From contig JBAYUQ010000015.1 of the NCBI GenBank assembly GCA_041675005.1, positions 1 to 64,000 on the forward strand: a stretch of 64,000 nt of DNA. The letters run 5' to 3'. A program made the position numbers and the translations under genes. How positions within the stretch are numbered: the stretch's first letter is position 1; every line of letters starts with the position of its first letter. The stretch is from PGYR01 sp041675005 (GTDB lineage: Bacteria > Bacteroidota > Ignavibacteria > Kapaibacteriales > UBA2268). This document shows, piece after piece, positions 22,601 to 30,041 of this stretch. The notes under the pieces are model-generated. The model did not search any database, was not told the origin of the DNA, and saw only the letters and a list, made by a program, of their open reading frames with translations.

Positions 22601-25600
22601 ATACCAGTTGAATCTATATTTACATATTTATTATTTGTTTTATTTGCCGCTAAAGTTATTCTTTTACTATCACCAATATATACATTACCATCTAGAGTTG
22701 GCTCTATAGTAGTCGGAATACCACCAAATCTTTCTGTTGACCAGCTGGCAGGTGTTGACCAATTATTATTTGCGATACTATAAAAACTATAATTCGTTGG
22801 TTCACCTGTTATAAATGTACCGAACTGTTTAGTCTTAAAGAATTTTATACTACTAGCTGTTCTACTACCAAAGTATGGGTTACCAATTCTTTGTGGGAAT
22901 ACCCAAGCAGAACCATTCCATAATCTAGCTTCGAAGAAATTAGGGTCTGCCCCATTTCTTAAATCATTTGTAGCTACGAAATTCAATTGAGCTGTATAAG
23001 TTCTATCTACTAGCAAGAAAGTTGAAGTAGTAGGTTTAGATATTGTCCATTGTCTTCTAACATTTTTAGGGTCAGACATCAAGCTACTAGCAGGTAATAG
23101 TCCCGTAGTAATAGGAGAAGTTGTACCTGTTAGCGTATCAGCTTTCACAGCAATAAACCCTGCAGAACCAGCTATACTATCCACAGTGAAATTCACTGGA
23201 GTATATGATGTAGCAGTCCCAACTTCATAAAGTGTAGTTGACGGACCAGTTGGTATTGTCTTCCATTGTGTACCATTTATATGGCCTGGAGTTGCTCCGG
23301 GTCTTAAAACATTAGCTAGTGTTGTTACTCTTCTATTACCAGTAATTATATTACCAGTTTCTAACGTAACATCGCCATTGATATTCAATCCACTTTCTGT
23401 AGTTGTACCTACAGCAGCTATATTAACACCATTCGGATTTCTAAGAATTAACTTATCAAACTCCTCATCTGCATTTGGTTTAGTAATAGTTTGAAGAGCG
23501 GTACCATTCAAATATAAGTTGGCGTTATTAGTTGTATAGTTACCTTTATAATTCAACCAATTACCAGACAAAGTAATATTTGTGGCTTGATGAAGTAAAG
23601 TTGAACTAGAATCAATTCTTATATCATTTCTTATTTTTAACTCATCTAGCGGTCTAACAATCCCTTTACCAGTTATAACTAAATTATAGAATGGATTTTG
23701 AGTTGTATCACGACTAGTTATATTAGTAGTAGAAGCAGTAATAGGCGAGTTCATCAATACAGAGTTTGTACCAGGTACGAATATACTACCTGCATCTTGA
23801 TTAATCCAATTCCCTTCAACCGAAAGGTTGAATCCATTTGAATTAAATGTTGCTTGGTTCCTGATAGTTACATTACCCTTCACTATATATAAAGGTGTTC
23901 CAACATCTTTCAGATTTTTGTTCCCAGTACTATCTAAGACCAAATTATGATAAATTAAATAATTCGCAGAATCGGCAGGACTATTCGGCTTAATTGGAAT
24001 ATACTGATTACCACCATTTTTATTAAAAACAACAGTAGAACCAGAAGTCAAAAATTTATATGTAGTTGAACTAAAATCAAGATTTGAGATTCTAAGTGAA
24101 TCCGCTATTTTTATCTGTCCATTAGAAGGGAAAGTTATATTACCACTTCTATTACCAGAAAGCTCTAGTTTGTTATATTGCAATACAGCGGGTGAAGTTA
24201 TATTAGTAGGAACTGATGTAGCACCAGAGCCAAAGAAATTAATCAGACCTGCTGTAAAGTAAGGAGCAGAGTAATTAGTAGGAAAAGAGTTTCTTATTCT
24301 TAACTCCCCAGCACGCATAATCAAAGTACGATTAGCACTAGCTCCATTGATAGAGTAAGAACCAATATCAAATATACCATCATTTATAACTAATGAATCT
24401 TTGATAGAAACGAAATCATTCATTTCTAAAATTCTAGAGGGAAGTGCCTTATTAAGTATTATTGTTCTAACTGATGCAGGTAAGCCATTACCAGAATATT
24501 GTAAAGCATCTGTACCTTCATAGACATAGAATACATTTTCAGACATATTCTTATTAGGAGATCTTAAGTTACCTTGAGTATCACCATTGTCTATACCTTG
24601 TGCACTTGTGATTCTTAATCTTGCATCATCTTTTACTATAATAGAATCGGCAGCCAAATAATTCTCACCAGTGAAAACAACAGTAGAATTTTCTTCTATA
24701 CTTAAAGTTGCAATTTTACTAGAATTTGCAACAACTGTAACTGTATTATCTTTTATTCTTGCTCTATCAGAAGGATTAGTAGGAATAGTAGTAGATGCAG
24801 CCCCACCGAAACCAAGTTTTGACCAAGTATTCGGGTCATTATAGTTACCATCGGCTCTACTATAATATGTAGCTATTGCAGCTTCTTCTATACCTGCAGT
24901 CCAATCACCTTTAATAGTGCTTACTTGTTCAGAGTAAATCAAATCTGCATTTATATCAACTACTTGATTAGAAGCACCTGGGTTTACAAACCATTGTGCT
25001 CCACCATCTGGATAAGGTGGAGAATACTGAAGTACTTGATAGTTACCTTCGTTAGTAGTGACTTCAGTATTATCATATTTGAAAAGTAAATTTACACCTT
25101 GGCTCGATATAGTCAAATTGTTCTGATCAATCGCCCAATACTTTTTCAAAGCATTATTAGAAATCTGCAATGCAGGGTGCTCTGTTGTTACTGGCTTAAC
25201 TTGCACATAAGCATTTGTACCAATTGTAACCTTTCCAGCAATTAATGTTACGTCGGCATAAGTATAAACGCTAGAGGGAGAACCATTAGTTGAAAGTGGG
25301 AATCTAAAATTATACGGAAGTGTGGCAGCACTAGCAATATTCTTTCTAAGGAATCCACTATTAATTCCTAATGAAGTGTATATACTTCTGTTTTTGGTAA
25401 AAGATGTAGCTAAAGCATTGTCTGTATAGATACTCCCTGTCTCACCAATAGTAAGAGTATCATCAGAAATATCAACTAATGAGTTAGAAAGCAGTCTTAG
25501 ATTATTTTCAATTAATACATCATCAGTAAGAAGTATATTACCAGCTGTCTTATTAACAGATACATTGTAGAATTTTGATTCTGAGCTACCACCAATAGTT

Positions 25601-25869
25601 TGGTTAGCACCAGAGTTGAAGAGGGTGACACCACCATTAGGAGTCATTGTTCCGTTATTAGTCCAATTACCAGTTACTATTATCGAATCACCAGTACTCT
25701 GAGTGAATTGAGAGCTAATACCTAGGAGTACATCTCCATTTACCTTTAACTTAGCGTTAGAGCTAATAAAAAGTGTACCATTACCGCTTACGTTTAGTCC
25801 TGCTTGCGAATAAGCAGAGTAACTAAGTAGAGCTAGTATTGAAATAAATATTGTAAAGTTTTTAATCAT
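13639..25869 (-). CDS. Giant modular secreted surface protein (4076 aa)
   Basis: Signal peptide MIKNFTIFISILALLSYSAYSQ; the remainder is extracellular beta-structure. Seven copies of an entry motif (F/Y)YS...GNW....W(S/T) start near residues 334, 1028, 1514, 2137, 2841, 3292 and 3759, so unit length varies from about 450 to 700 aa. Each preceding unit closes with a F-x-(V/I)-G...Y.P motif followed by (R/K)xWxI (for example RQWTISKP, RYWRLSKP, RFWKISKG, RYWEINSA). One GEVED-type domain (about 1680-1830; FIDWNRDGDWTDTDE) interrupts the third unit. There is no T9SS type A domain; the C-terminus GSVINNANIDNKGILEIGQ matches that of the 742-aa neighbour. It starts 21 nt after the head-fibre-like gene. 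I infer an adhesin or matrix scaffold; no enzymatic motif was seen. Confidence 0.85.
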   Translation of the reverse strand: MIKNFTIFISILALLSYSAYSQAGLNVSGNGTLFISSNAKLKVNGDVLLGISSQFTQSTGDSIIVTGNWTNNGTMTPNGGVTLFNSGANQTIGGSSESKFYNVSVNKTAGNILLTDDVLIENNLRLLSNSLVDISDDTLTIGETGSIYTDNALATSFTKNRSIYTSLGINSGFLRKNIASAATLPYNFRFPLSTNGSPSSVYTYADVTLIAGKVTIGTNAYVQVKPVTTEHPALQISNNALKKYWAIDQNNLTISSQGVNLLFKYDNTEVTTNEGNYQVLQYSPPYPDGGAQWFVNPGASNQVVDINADLIYSEQVSTIKGDWTAGIEEAAIATYYSRADGNYNDPNTWSKLGFGGAASTTIPTNPSDRARIKDNTVTVVANSSKIATLSIEENSTVVFTGENYLAADSIIVKDDARLRITSAQGIDNGDTQGNLRSPNKNMSENVFYVYEGTDALQYSGNGLPASVRTIILNKALPSRILEMNDFVSIKDSLVINDGIFDIGSYSINGASANRTLIMRAGELRIRNSFPTNYSAPYFTAGLINFFGSGATSVPTNITSPAVLQYNKLELSGNRSGNITFPSNGQIKIADSLRISNLDFSSTTYKFLTSGSTVVFNKNGGNQYIPIKPNSPADSANYLIYHNLVLDSTGNKNLKDVGTPLYIVKGNVTIRNQATFNSNGFNLSVEGNWINQDAGSIFVPGTNSVLMNSPITASTTNITSRDTTQNPFYNLVITGKGIVRPLDELKIRNDIRIDSSSTLLHQATNITLSGNWLNYKGNYTTNNANLYLNGTALQTITKPNADEEFDKLILRNPNGVNIAAVGTTTESGLNINGDVTLETGNIITGNRRVTTLANVLRPGATPGHINGTQWKTIPTGPSTTLYEVGTATSYTPVNFTVDSIAGSAGFIAVKADTLTGTTSPITTGLLPASSLMSDPKNVRRQWTISKPTTSTFLLVDRTYTAQLNFVATNDLRNGADPNFFEARLWNGSAWVFPQRIGNPYFGSRTASSIKFFKTKQFGTFITGEPTNYSFYSIANNNWSTPASWSTERFGGIPTTIEPTLDGNVYIGDSKRITLAANKTNNKYVNIDSTGIINFTANNSLLGTGEFRLNQYGKMEIEHFQGITTTGVSGAVQMGTMNYNYNNHNKGIFEYKGTSAQFIGAGLPDNTFRLIMNKPSNSLTFNQSSKIILDSLYLQSGDFTYNTSFTIQGNLRRAAGVGFAYTGAPIIEFSGDSTQYINDEAIDSLRMYSVRLNKSSRNLILEDNSPLDIVDQLNFQGTNKGIIYARKPGNYVIVRGTVNRTGEGHINGELIKNIPSGDAAEVTFEVGDTLYYSPFFLDMRGGTGSTAGFLAMNAVTGDYPYMGDEIITTTNPPVYPGRIVHRYWRLSKPVWSSFVRGTRNFDIRSEYRNSEDWEALDSYECADFAFNKYFDDATRDTTDWESIWPSVGGNCTDTRDMSRTPSFANTFGNGTTGNVFTDVNNVTKPWGTTKTLPNNALLLGDFVLGNQNGKAQFITFYSRQSGNWTDANTWSTVSHLSPINVADTISPTINFRKFPIRQYDNVLIDSNHRVTLDASIGMGEYTQTGTPFRYLAKVGPNVLVKPNGIIDLDIFDLRGNSFKAEKGATIIIGSSDGVSQTSPVAVRGLGNLKGYARAIEDSVNLVYTAEGINPDNPNRSFPYYHNYCTIDMGDNSRYIRRVTVSQGATTIMNNNTGDSLINILSFHDYVAELTAGQTYTLEVEKEDNSNTRYLRAFIDWNRDGDWTDTDETIANQNFPNNSSTTNVNFTVPANTPEGSTQLRVIYRSNSTSTNPCTSSSGETEDYTIVVRNPITNISQNMGNLVPSVISSLTIHSPRPTSQVNASTTLNIVDSLKFTSGVLNANGNNITLAGDIVVDTLNPYNQGASTLTFYDGKDQKIRGNNAVTLGAVTINKDSNDVFINTNTTFAGNTAVTSQSLIHVMDSDTLTFGNASTLTSGAGGFGLNRMIKVSGTPTLSGVVKKQFNNAAGNQSFTYPIGSDTLYNPGFITINGAYTGIPAISVQLNNAKHPARRNDLIINKYWTVASDSITSLSTSEFKFFYNIPEDTNGNAPRYYAGLYRPSNEWEVNLGATPSAYPDTIKATNTLYYLGDWTAGESSTYFKGRNYYSRITGNWDVPLNWSNVGHAGPPSSYSPGELSQSDTVFIDGHTIAFNVDTVTVDTITIGGTFNGVSTAGRGILNFAVAPLDKHMTIQRSLFLDTDGRVQSATQLGKVDTLSIYERLINNGTSANTAGIDLYNSSNDFVVLNFNGSTDSYIEGTGDWSGLSEVNLSKDGGLSDTLFINSASLGAASSTFLDYGFNLKSGILKHYNNYDFVAGNDGIGINMDQFTGIVVTNGRLISNETVNTDVDNTIEIFGGEFVVGDQVDENFIYQDNTLVHLNGGKMTVAGVFDGDFLGATVRLNIENNSELKVLEKGATDIGLIGLNVNAGSQLDMASGRIIVANAIPGANADYKINSTVGTGFTGGVVQIGDSTSSVGGSEIKIIGSTPIYDLHVVGSTITAKQTGATISVKNNLEIDNDAEYDVSTNSLAVSGDITNYGLFDASNGNIADFRLLTLNGTGNQTILNDDAPGMSLHNLTIDKPSGKVILSGTGNSNLQIHRNLEFTAGNNAFIDGSANQFASFVELSPLGGTNPAIIRNGKGHVYGRFYRHFTANATERLYAVGSDTIDSYRPALIKTVNNGNTAGLIGVAHYGKDHPDLDPAVMNTALNVQKYWNVNTNGFALGAGNTYELKLDFLNPADIRNSANTNFFEQFMYDPACPAPPGACPPGTGTWTELDAINKTATSIRTKQVNFYGDVVVGEPAGITFYSIASGNWRLASNWSTDSYGGAAALRFPNLTSDIVRIGDNKRITMPDGIAHDPVRAVIVEKYLGNPGELYVLGNTGSLKASSFQIDDDCVLAYSNVGGISDNSTQGAIQTNTKSFGVANIIFKAINASMVSGKGFPDTLASVRVDLTDPSESVFTTNNIGNPAIKVRDSIIVDNGIYESGNRDFRLYGNFSQYSNGLWKPLIGNFLVAGTNTKTFRVGNSDGLSFYNLDVTGGDITFNMLPSGSANTHMYVNNTLNLLDTTLIKVRTDDRKVIVGNGATVSRTGTGYVDGTMQRYFASGIDSKQFAIGLNDIYTPVTVTTDNGAGGVAGGFDAIALEPVPVEPMWGNRLDPAKRIERFWKISKGDITVDLGARKFDTKFEFPATELAAIDDTKAVIRRETLQPATFPIWYQRQKTDLQWNTGNADVELSATSLLWEDFGNFYIGEKPQRIFYSNSNGPWTDNASWALDIGGTILPPGGTYPNNDPTEMEDIVFIDDSDIINLDTIPQVSALTIKDNSTFVIGLGKYVGGSDPTSTFDLTGGTIDNKSEFGIDSDDNISWTRFDNKTIDTDINFIFSGTTDQIFGNEFPTTIQSLTINNSGPPGDNTVAIGDNDYTITGDVVITDGDLRHSVDGNNLNLLGNLSTTEPLVLNEDINGNPICSDFTLQGSGASNQALNGPGTLTFCDLNMDRGAGAGIGLLNTPAIVTGAVNLLVGANVNPQIFELGTGGNLSVTNPNPNAITGGSDGPLRYIRTSKTGGSLCRTVTTNGTYTWPVGSVEGGNDLYAPATMTTDAIGADGDICLKTNVGSNANPLGAHNEVSSDASDYIARYWEINSATTTITGQFVFNYNDLDIRGTESDYDRTGKWSEPGEGTPGAWTTYNTGINLANNTFSTPASFNPADMLGDWTLAELIAFRRIFYSRMTGNWTNPNSWTANSTHIGPIFATGVYPNAVQDSVVVGGGNAGVNDHIITLDVAGTVAIGGVALGTSSTNTGTLMTGTNTITGDHFTMGELSTLGVGSADGITALGNATGNIQASVVRTFATAPLRSSFEYNGTTNQVTGNGLPLNVENIAVNNTGLVNNNTVTFQSNVIVEGNMRVQTGIADINTLTANSDGTGTMSIDANAKLSISGTNNLLTSVNNYATYVLDINSIVEFYGSAQTISNLPVNLVSGLGYCVLNNTGLKSVSAPLLIRKDLTIINNATLDNQVGVDALTVDGSVINNANIDNKGILEIGQ

Positions 25870-25890
25870 TCAGATATAGTATCTTTTTTA

Positions 25891-27192
25891 TTATTTTATA
25901 ACTGTTATAAAGAAGTCCATTGCTGTGAAATCAACATTTGTTGCAGGGTGAACATTTCTAAACCTAACATCAACATTACCTGCACTTGAAACTCTAGCAT
26001 ATGCAATAACTACTTCATCACCTAAACTATTTGCTGGAGAAATCATAACAGATGATCCAACTTCTGCATTAGTAACTGCGAAAGACACTTGAATTGCCTT
26101 ACCAGCATCAATTTGAGGTAAATCTTTATTTACAGTTGCTTTGATTATATTAACTAATCCCGTACCATTCTTACCGATTTTAACTTTACCATCAGTTTGT
26201 ACAGTTAGAGTTGTATCGCCATCTGACTCGACTAGTAATGTATTACCAGTCCCAGTATTTTTTAGATAAGCAACACCACCGTTTCCTGAGTTAGTTATTT
26301 CGATAGTTTCATCAGTTGCATTTGTACCTGTTAACTGTACTGCGCCATCTGTAACACTTATACTACGACCAGAACCAGCACCACCTTCATCATAAGCAGC
26401 ATCTAAAGTGTTTCCACTTCCGCCACCTGCTATTGTTCCAGGTTGCCATTGAGTAAGAGTATTGTTCCATTGTAGTACTTGTCCATCTGTTGGAGCAGTA
26501 CTTGCTACATTTCTTCCTTGAAGACCTATTACTAAAGCTGTATCAGTTCCAGTTACTGACAAGTCTCTACCAAAAGAGAAAGTGGAAAGTTGGCCACCTG
26601 CTATAGTTCTAACAAATTTGTTAGCAGCCAAACCAGAGAAAGTGATATTTCCAGAAGAAGTAATGCCTGTTGCTGCATTAATAGCACCAGTACCATTAAC
26701 TTGAAATTGGGATGTAGTTCCTACAGACAATAAGGCAGATGGGTTATTAGTTCCAATACCAAAATTACCATTTGCTAGTATTCTTGATCTTTCTATATTA
26801 TTCGTAAATAATGTAAAATCTTGATTGTCAGTTGTTCCGAGGAAATCTGTACCAGGTGTAGTACCTGAGTTTCCAGTTCTTGCCCAAGCGGCTGTACCAA
26901 CATTTGCATTAGTAAGTAATCCTCTCCAAGCAGTAGCACCAGCATCATATACTTCGAATCTGTTATTATCAGTATTGAATATTAGCAATCCATTTGCTGG
27001 AGTTGGAACCGTTGCACGTTGTGCTATCGTCATTCGTGGAACTAACACCCCTTTTGGAGTTGTTATATATGTTACGTGAAGAGCTGCAGAATTATCTGGA
27101 GAAGTTGTATTAACACCTACGTTTTCAGTTTGACCGAAAAGCACGCTTGACGAAAATAGAACTGTTACTAAAAGGATTAAAGTTTTTTTCAT
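25891..27192 (-). CDS. Secreted fibre-like protein of the Bacteroidota 'NVGVNTTSPDNSAALHV' type
   Basis: 433 aa. Signal peptide MKKTLILLVTVLFSSSVLFGQ. It opens with NVGVNTTSPDNSAALHV and KGVLVPRMTIAQRATV...PANGLLIFNTD, a pattern widespread in exported Bacteroidota proteins related to phage tail-fibre/head-domain adhesins, and repeats the FGIGTNNPSALLSVG motif further in. The C-terminal 80 residues form a compact beta domain ending FFITVIK, not a T9SS type A domain. First gene of the surface-protein series, 21 nt ahead of the giant gene, downstream of a palindrome and a -7 promoter box. Likely a trimeric or fibrous surface protein; exact role unknown. Confidence 0.8.
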   Translation of the reverse strand: MKKTLILLVTVLFSSSVLFGQTENVGVNTTSPDNSAALHVTYITTPKGVLVPRMTIAQRATVPTPANGLLIFNTDNNRFEVYDAGATAWRGLLTNANVGTAAWARTGNSGTTPGTDFLGTTDNQDFTLFTNNIERSRILANGNFGIGTNNPSALLSVGTTSQFQVNGTGAINAATGITSSGNITFSGLAANKFVRTIAGGQLSTFSFGRDLSVTGTDTALVIGLQGRNVASTAPTDGQVLQWNNTLTQWQPGTIAGGGSGNTLDAAYDEGGAGSGRSISVTDGAVQLTGTNATDETIEITNSGNGGVAYLKNTGTGNTLLVESDGDTTLTVQTDGKVKIGKNGTGLVNIIKATVNKDLPQIDAGKAIQVSFAVTNAEVGSSVMISPANSLGDEVVIAYARVSSAGNVDVRFRNVHPATNVDFTAMDFFITVIK

Positions 27193-27246
27193 ATTTGTAT
27201 AACCGATATTATGACAATTATCGAGTGTTGTTATTTATAATTATAA

Positions 27247-27295
27247 CAAATATAAGTTATACAAACTGCTTTTTGATTAAGTAGTACTACTTAAT
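27247..27295 (-). promoter_or_regulatory. Putative activator-dependent promoter with 20-bp palindrome
   Basis: A -7 box TATATTTG reads on the minus strand at 27254-27247, 55 nt before the ATG at 27192. No TTTG is found 19-21 nt further upstream. Instead a perfect 20-bp palindrome, ATTAAGTAGTACTACTTAAT (27276-27295), begins where the -33 box should be. Its centre is about 45 bp upstream of the expected start. This looks like a site for a dimeric activator replacing the -33 contact. The adjacent NarL-type regulator is an obvious candidate; that pairing is inference. Confidence 0.55.
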
Positions 27296-27303
27296 TTTAA
27301 ATT

Positions 27304-27331
27304 AGAACTACTGATGTTATTCTGTAGTTCT
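27304..27331 (-). terminator. Possible weak terminator at the end of the response-regulator gene
   Basis: Inverted repeat AGAACTAC...GTAGTTCT (8-bp arms, 12-nt loop) spans the regulator's stop codon at 27317-27319. On the minus strand it is followed by AATTTAAAATT rather than a clean U tract, so it may only attenuate transcription into the surface-protein series. Confidence 0.3.
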
Positions 27332-27976
27332 CTTTAGTATTGAATATCTTATTAGTTCAGCAACATTATTAACATCAAGTTTTTGCATCAAGTTATAGCG
27401 ATGAGATTCTACAGTCCTTACACTTATAAATAGTTTTTCTGCTATATATTGACTAGTTTTTCCATTTGCTACTAAGTCGAGTATCTCTTGTTCTCTTCTT
27501 GTTATGACTACTGGGGTTGATTCTAATTCTGATGAACTCGCACCTTTTCTCTTTATCAATCTAACTACACTTTTACTGAATACCCTCTCCCCTTTTAATA
27601 CTTCAAAAATGGAGTCTATCAATTCTCGTGCGTTTATGTCTTTTGAAAGATAACCATCAGCACCCGCCTCTAATGCATTTTCTAGATGAAACGAATCTTC
27701 GTAAGCAGTTAGCATTATAACAAAGCAATCTATTTTCAGATCTCTGATTTTCTTCAATGCCTCTATACCATTAAGTTTCGGCATCATAATATCAGATAAA
27801 ACTACATCTGGTTTGTGATAGCTGACTATATCTACCAAATCTTGTCCATTATCCGCTTCATCCACTATCTTTATACTTCTATCTATAGACAATAATCTTC
27901 TTATACCAGCTCTTACAATTTCATGGTCATCGGCTAGTATTAATCTTATAGGGTTGCTTTCTGTTGGTTCTATCAT
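27317..27976 (-). CDS. NarL/FixJ-type response regulator
   Basis: 219 aa. N-terminal receiver domain with the acidic pair D16-D17, phospho-acceptor D62 (VVLSDIMMPKLNG), the conserved Thr in MLTAYED and Lys in GYLSKD. C-terminal LuxR-type helix-turn-helix (about 152-212: TRREQEILDLVANGKTSQYIAEKLFISVRTVESHRYNLMQKL). All key residues are intact, so it should be phosphorylatable, but no intact histidine kinase is encoded in the window; the CHASE-PAS protein lacks the phospho-His. Its ATG overlaps the NAD synthetase stop by four bases (ATGA), so the two are translated together. It lies directly upstream of a 20-bp palindrome that may be its operator. Confidence 0.93.
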   Translation of the reverse strand: MIEPTESNPIRLILADDHEIVRAGIRRLLSIDRSIKIVDEADNGQDLVDIVSYHKPDVVLSDIMMPKLNGIEALKKIRDLKIDCFVIMLTAYEDSFHLENALEAGADGYLSKDINARELIDSIFEVLKGERVFSKSVVRLIKRKGASSSELESTPVVITRREQEILDLVANGKTSQYIAEKLFISVRTVESHRYNLMQKLDVNNVAELIRYSILKRTTE

Positions 27977-29922
27977 AATTCACTCCTTAATTTTTCAATT
28001 TCCGAAAACCAGACTTTTCCAACCGTATCAGAAGGCATTCGCCAATCACCTCTCGGCGATAGTGATACTGATCCAATTTTAATCCCATCTGGAATACAAG
28101 AACGTTTAAATTGACTTGAGAAGAATCTTTTGAAAAATATTTCTAGCCAATTTATTAACTCATTATTTGAATATTTATCAGTGAAAATCCTTTGCAATAT
28201 AAAGAAAATCTTACTTGGTTTGAAAGAATGTTTGATAAAATAATAGAGAATAACATCGTGAACCTCATAAGGGCCGATAATTTGTTCAGTATTCTGAATC
28301 TCATTGTTTTGTATAGGTACTAACTCAGGGCTAATAGGTGTTTCTACTATGTCGGAGAGGAGTGCACTGATTTCCTTATACTCCTCCCATTTACAAAGAG
28401 TGCGTATCATAAACTGAATTACTGTTTTGGGTAAACCGGAGTTAACATTATACATAGACATGTGATCTGCATTATAAGTTGACCATCCAAGAGCTATCTC
28501 AGACAGATCTCCAGTACCTACTACGATTCCATTGACTTTATTAGCATAATCCATTAGTATTTGTGTACGTTCTCTAGCCTGAGCATTCTCATAAACAATG
28601 GAAATATCATTAGAGTCATGCCCTATATCAATAAAGTGATTATTCACAGCAGTGCTTATATCTATAATTTTACTAGTTATTCCGAGGTTCTTATTTAAAT
28701 CTATTGCATTACTATTAGTTCTTTCAGAAGAACCGAGTCCGGGAAGTATTAGCCCATATATGTTTATGACATCTAGCTTTAGTTTTTGAAACGCCTTATA
28801 AGCAACTAGCAGAGCCAAAGTAGAATCCAATCCACCAGATACTCCTAGAACAACGCTCTTCCCATTTATATGGAGTAACCTTTTTGCAAGGGCAGTTGAT
28901 TGAAAATCTAATATTTCTGCCACTAGCTCATCAGCTTTATCTTCATTTTCTATAATAAATGGATTCTTAGAAAATTCACGATAGATTTTGTCTGTGATTT
29001 TATCGCTAATATTGAATTTCAGTATTCTATAATCGAATGCAGGTTGTTCGAAACCATAAGAACTGTTTTTCAATCGAGCATTATATATTTTTTCCAAATC
29101 AATATCAGAAATAATATAATGTGCATCGAAGTCGAAATTCCTAGTTTCCTTTAGTAATTTACCATTCTCCGAATTGATTAGATGACCAGAGTATATTACA
29201 TCCGTTGTTGATTCACCAGAGCCACAAGACGAGTATATATAGGTAGAGAGGGTTCTAGCTGATTGTGTTGTTACTAACTCACGTCTATAATCTGATTTGG
29301 ATAGAAGCTCATTACTAGCACTCAAGTTCAAAAGTACATTAGCACCAGCAAGACACAAATCTAAGCTCGGTGGCTTTACTGCCCATAGGTCTTCACATAT
29401 CTCTATACCAACTCTTACATCGGGTCTTTCTTCAGCTTGGAATATAATGTCACTACCAAATGGAAGTATTTCATTGTTTATTTTAATAGTATCAAATCGC
29501 CTATCAACATCAGAAGAGAACCATCGTTCTTCGTAAAATTCGTTAGTACTAATAATATACTTCTTCGGAATAATCCCAATGATTTCACCTCTGTTGATGA
29601 CCACAGCACAATTGAATAATCGTCCTGAGCTACGAAGTGGAGCACCCACTACTATTAGTGCATCTATATCTTTCGATTCAACTTTTATTCTATCCAAACT
29701 CTGTTCTACTGCATCTAGTAGTGATGAGTTGAAAAACAAATCATTACAAGAATAGGAAGATATGGCAAGTTCTGGGAACAAGCATATATCCGCCTGTTCT
29801 TTATTGGCTATTTGGAGTAGAGAGAGTATATTTTCCGTGTTAAAGTCCACATCTGCCACACGTACTTCGGGTGAAGCATTAAATACTCTTAGATAATTAT
29901 AATTTCTTAGGTTGATTTTCAT
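27973..29922 (-). CDS. nadE: Glutamine-dependent NAD(+) synthetase
   Basis: 649 aa, the length of the two-domain form. Residues 1-280 are a nitrilase-fold glutaminase with the Glu (E51 in LFPELAISSY), Lys (IIPKKYIIS) and Cys (VGIEICEDLW) of the catalytic triad. Residues about 320-649 are the synthetase, with the P-loop pyrophosphatase motif SGGLDSTLAL and the GTGDLSEIALGW segment. It makes NAD from nicotinate adenine dinucleotide, ATP and glutamine, in the cytosol. It is the first gene of a pair with the response regulator, overlapping it by four bases. No clear promoter motif was found in the 120 nt upstream. Confidence 0.96.
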   Translation of the reverse strand: MKINLRNYNYLRVFNASPEVRVADVDFNTENILSLLQIANKEQADICLFPELAISSYSCNDLFFNSSLLDAVEQSLDRIKVESKDIDALIVVGAPLRSSGRLFNCAVVINRGEIIGIIPKKYIISTNEFYEERWFSSDVDRRFDTIKINNEILPFGSDIIFQAEERPDVRVGIEICEDLWAVKPPSLDLCLAGANVLLNLSASNELLSKSDYRRELVTTQSARTLSTYIYSSCGSGESTTDVIYSGHLINSENGKLLKETRNFDFDAHYIISDIDLEKIYNARLKNSSYGFEQPAFDYRILKFNISDKITDKIYREFSKNPFIIENEDKADELVAEILDFQSTALAKRLLHINGKSVVLGVSGGLDSTLALLVAYKAFQKLKLDVINIYGLILPGLGSSERTNSNAIDLNKNLGITSKIIDISTAVNNHFIDIGHDSNDISIVYENAQARERTQILMDYANKVNGIVVGTGDLSEIALGWSTYNADHMSMYNVNSGLPKTVIQFMIRTLCKWEEYKEISALLSDIVETPISPELVPIQNNEIQNTEQIIGPYEVHDVILYYFIKHSFKPSKIFFILQRIFTDKYSNNELINWLEIFFKRFFSSQFKRSCIPDGIKIGSVSLSPRGDWRMPSDTVGKVWFSEIEKLRSEL

Positions 29923-30041
29923 AATACTAATATAGTTATAAAATGATTAAAAATGAAAAATGATAAATGTGTAAAATATATGACATATAATAGCGTTAAC
30001 CATATATGAGTCTTATTTTATAATAACTTATGGAGTGTATT

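Noticed and set aside
27276..27295. Reading the 20-bp palindrome as a terminator
   Set aside because: No loop and no U tract on either side; its position relative to a -7 box fits an operator better.
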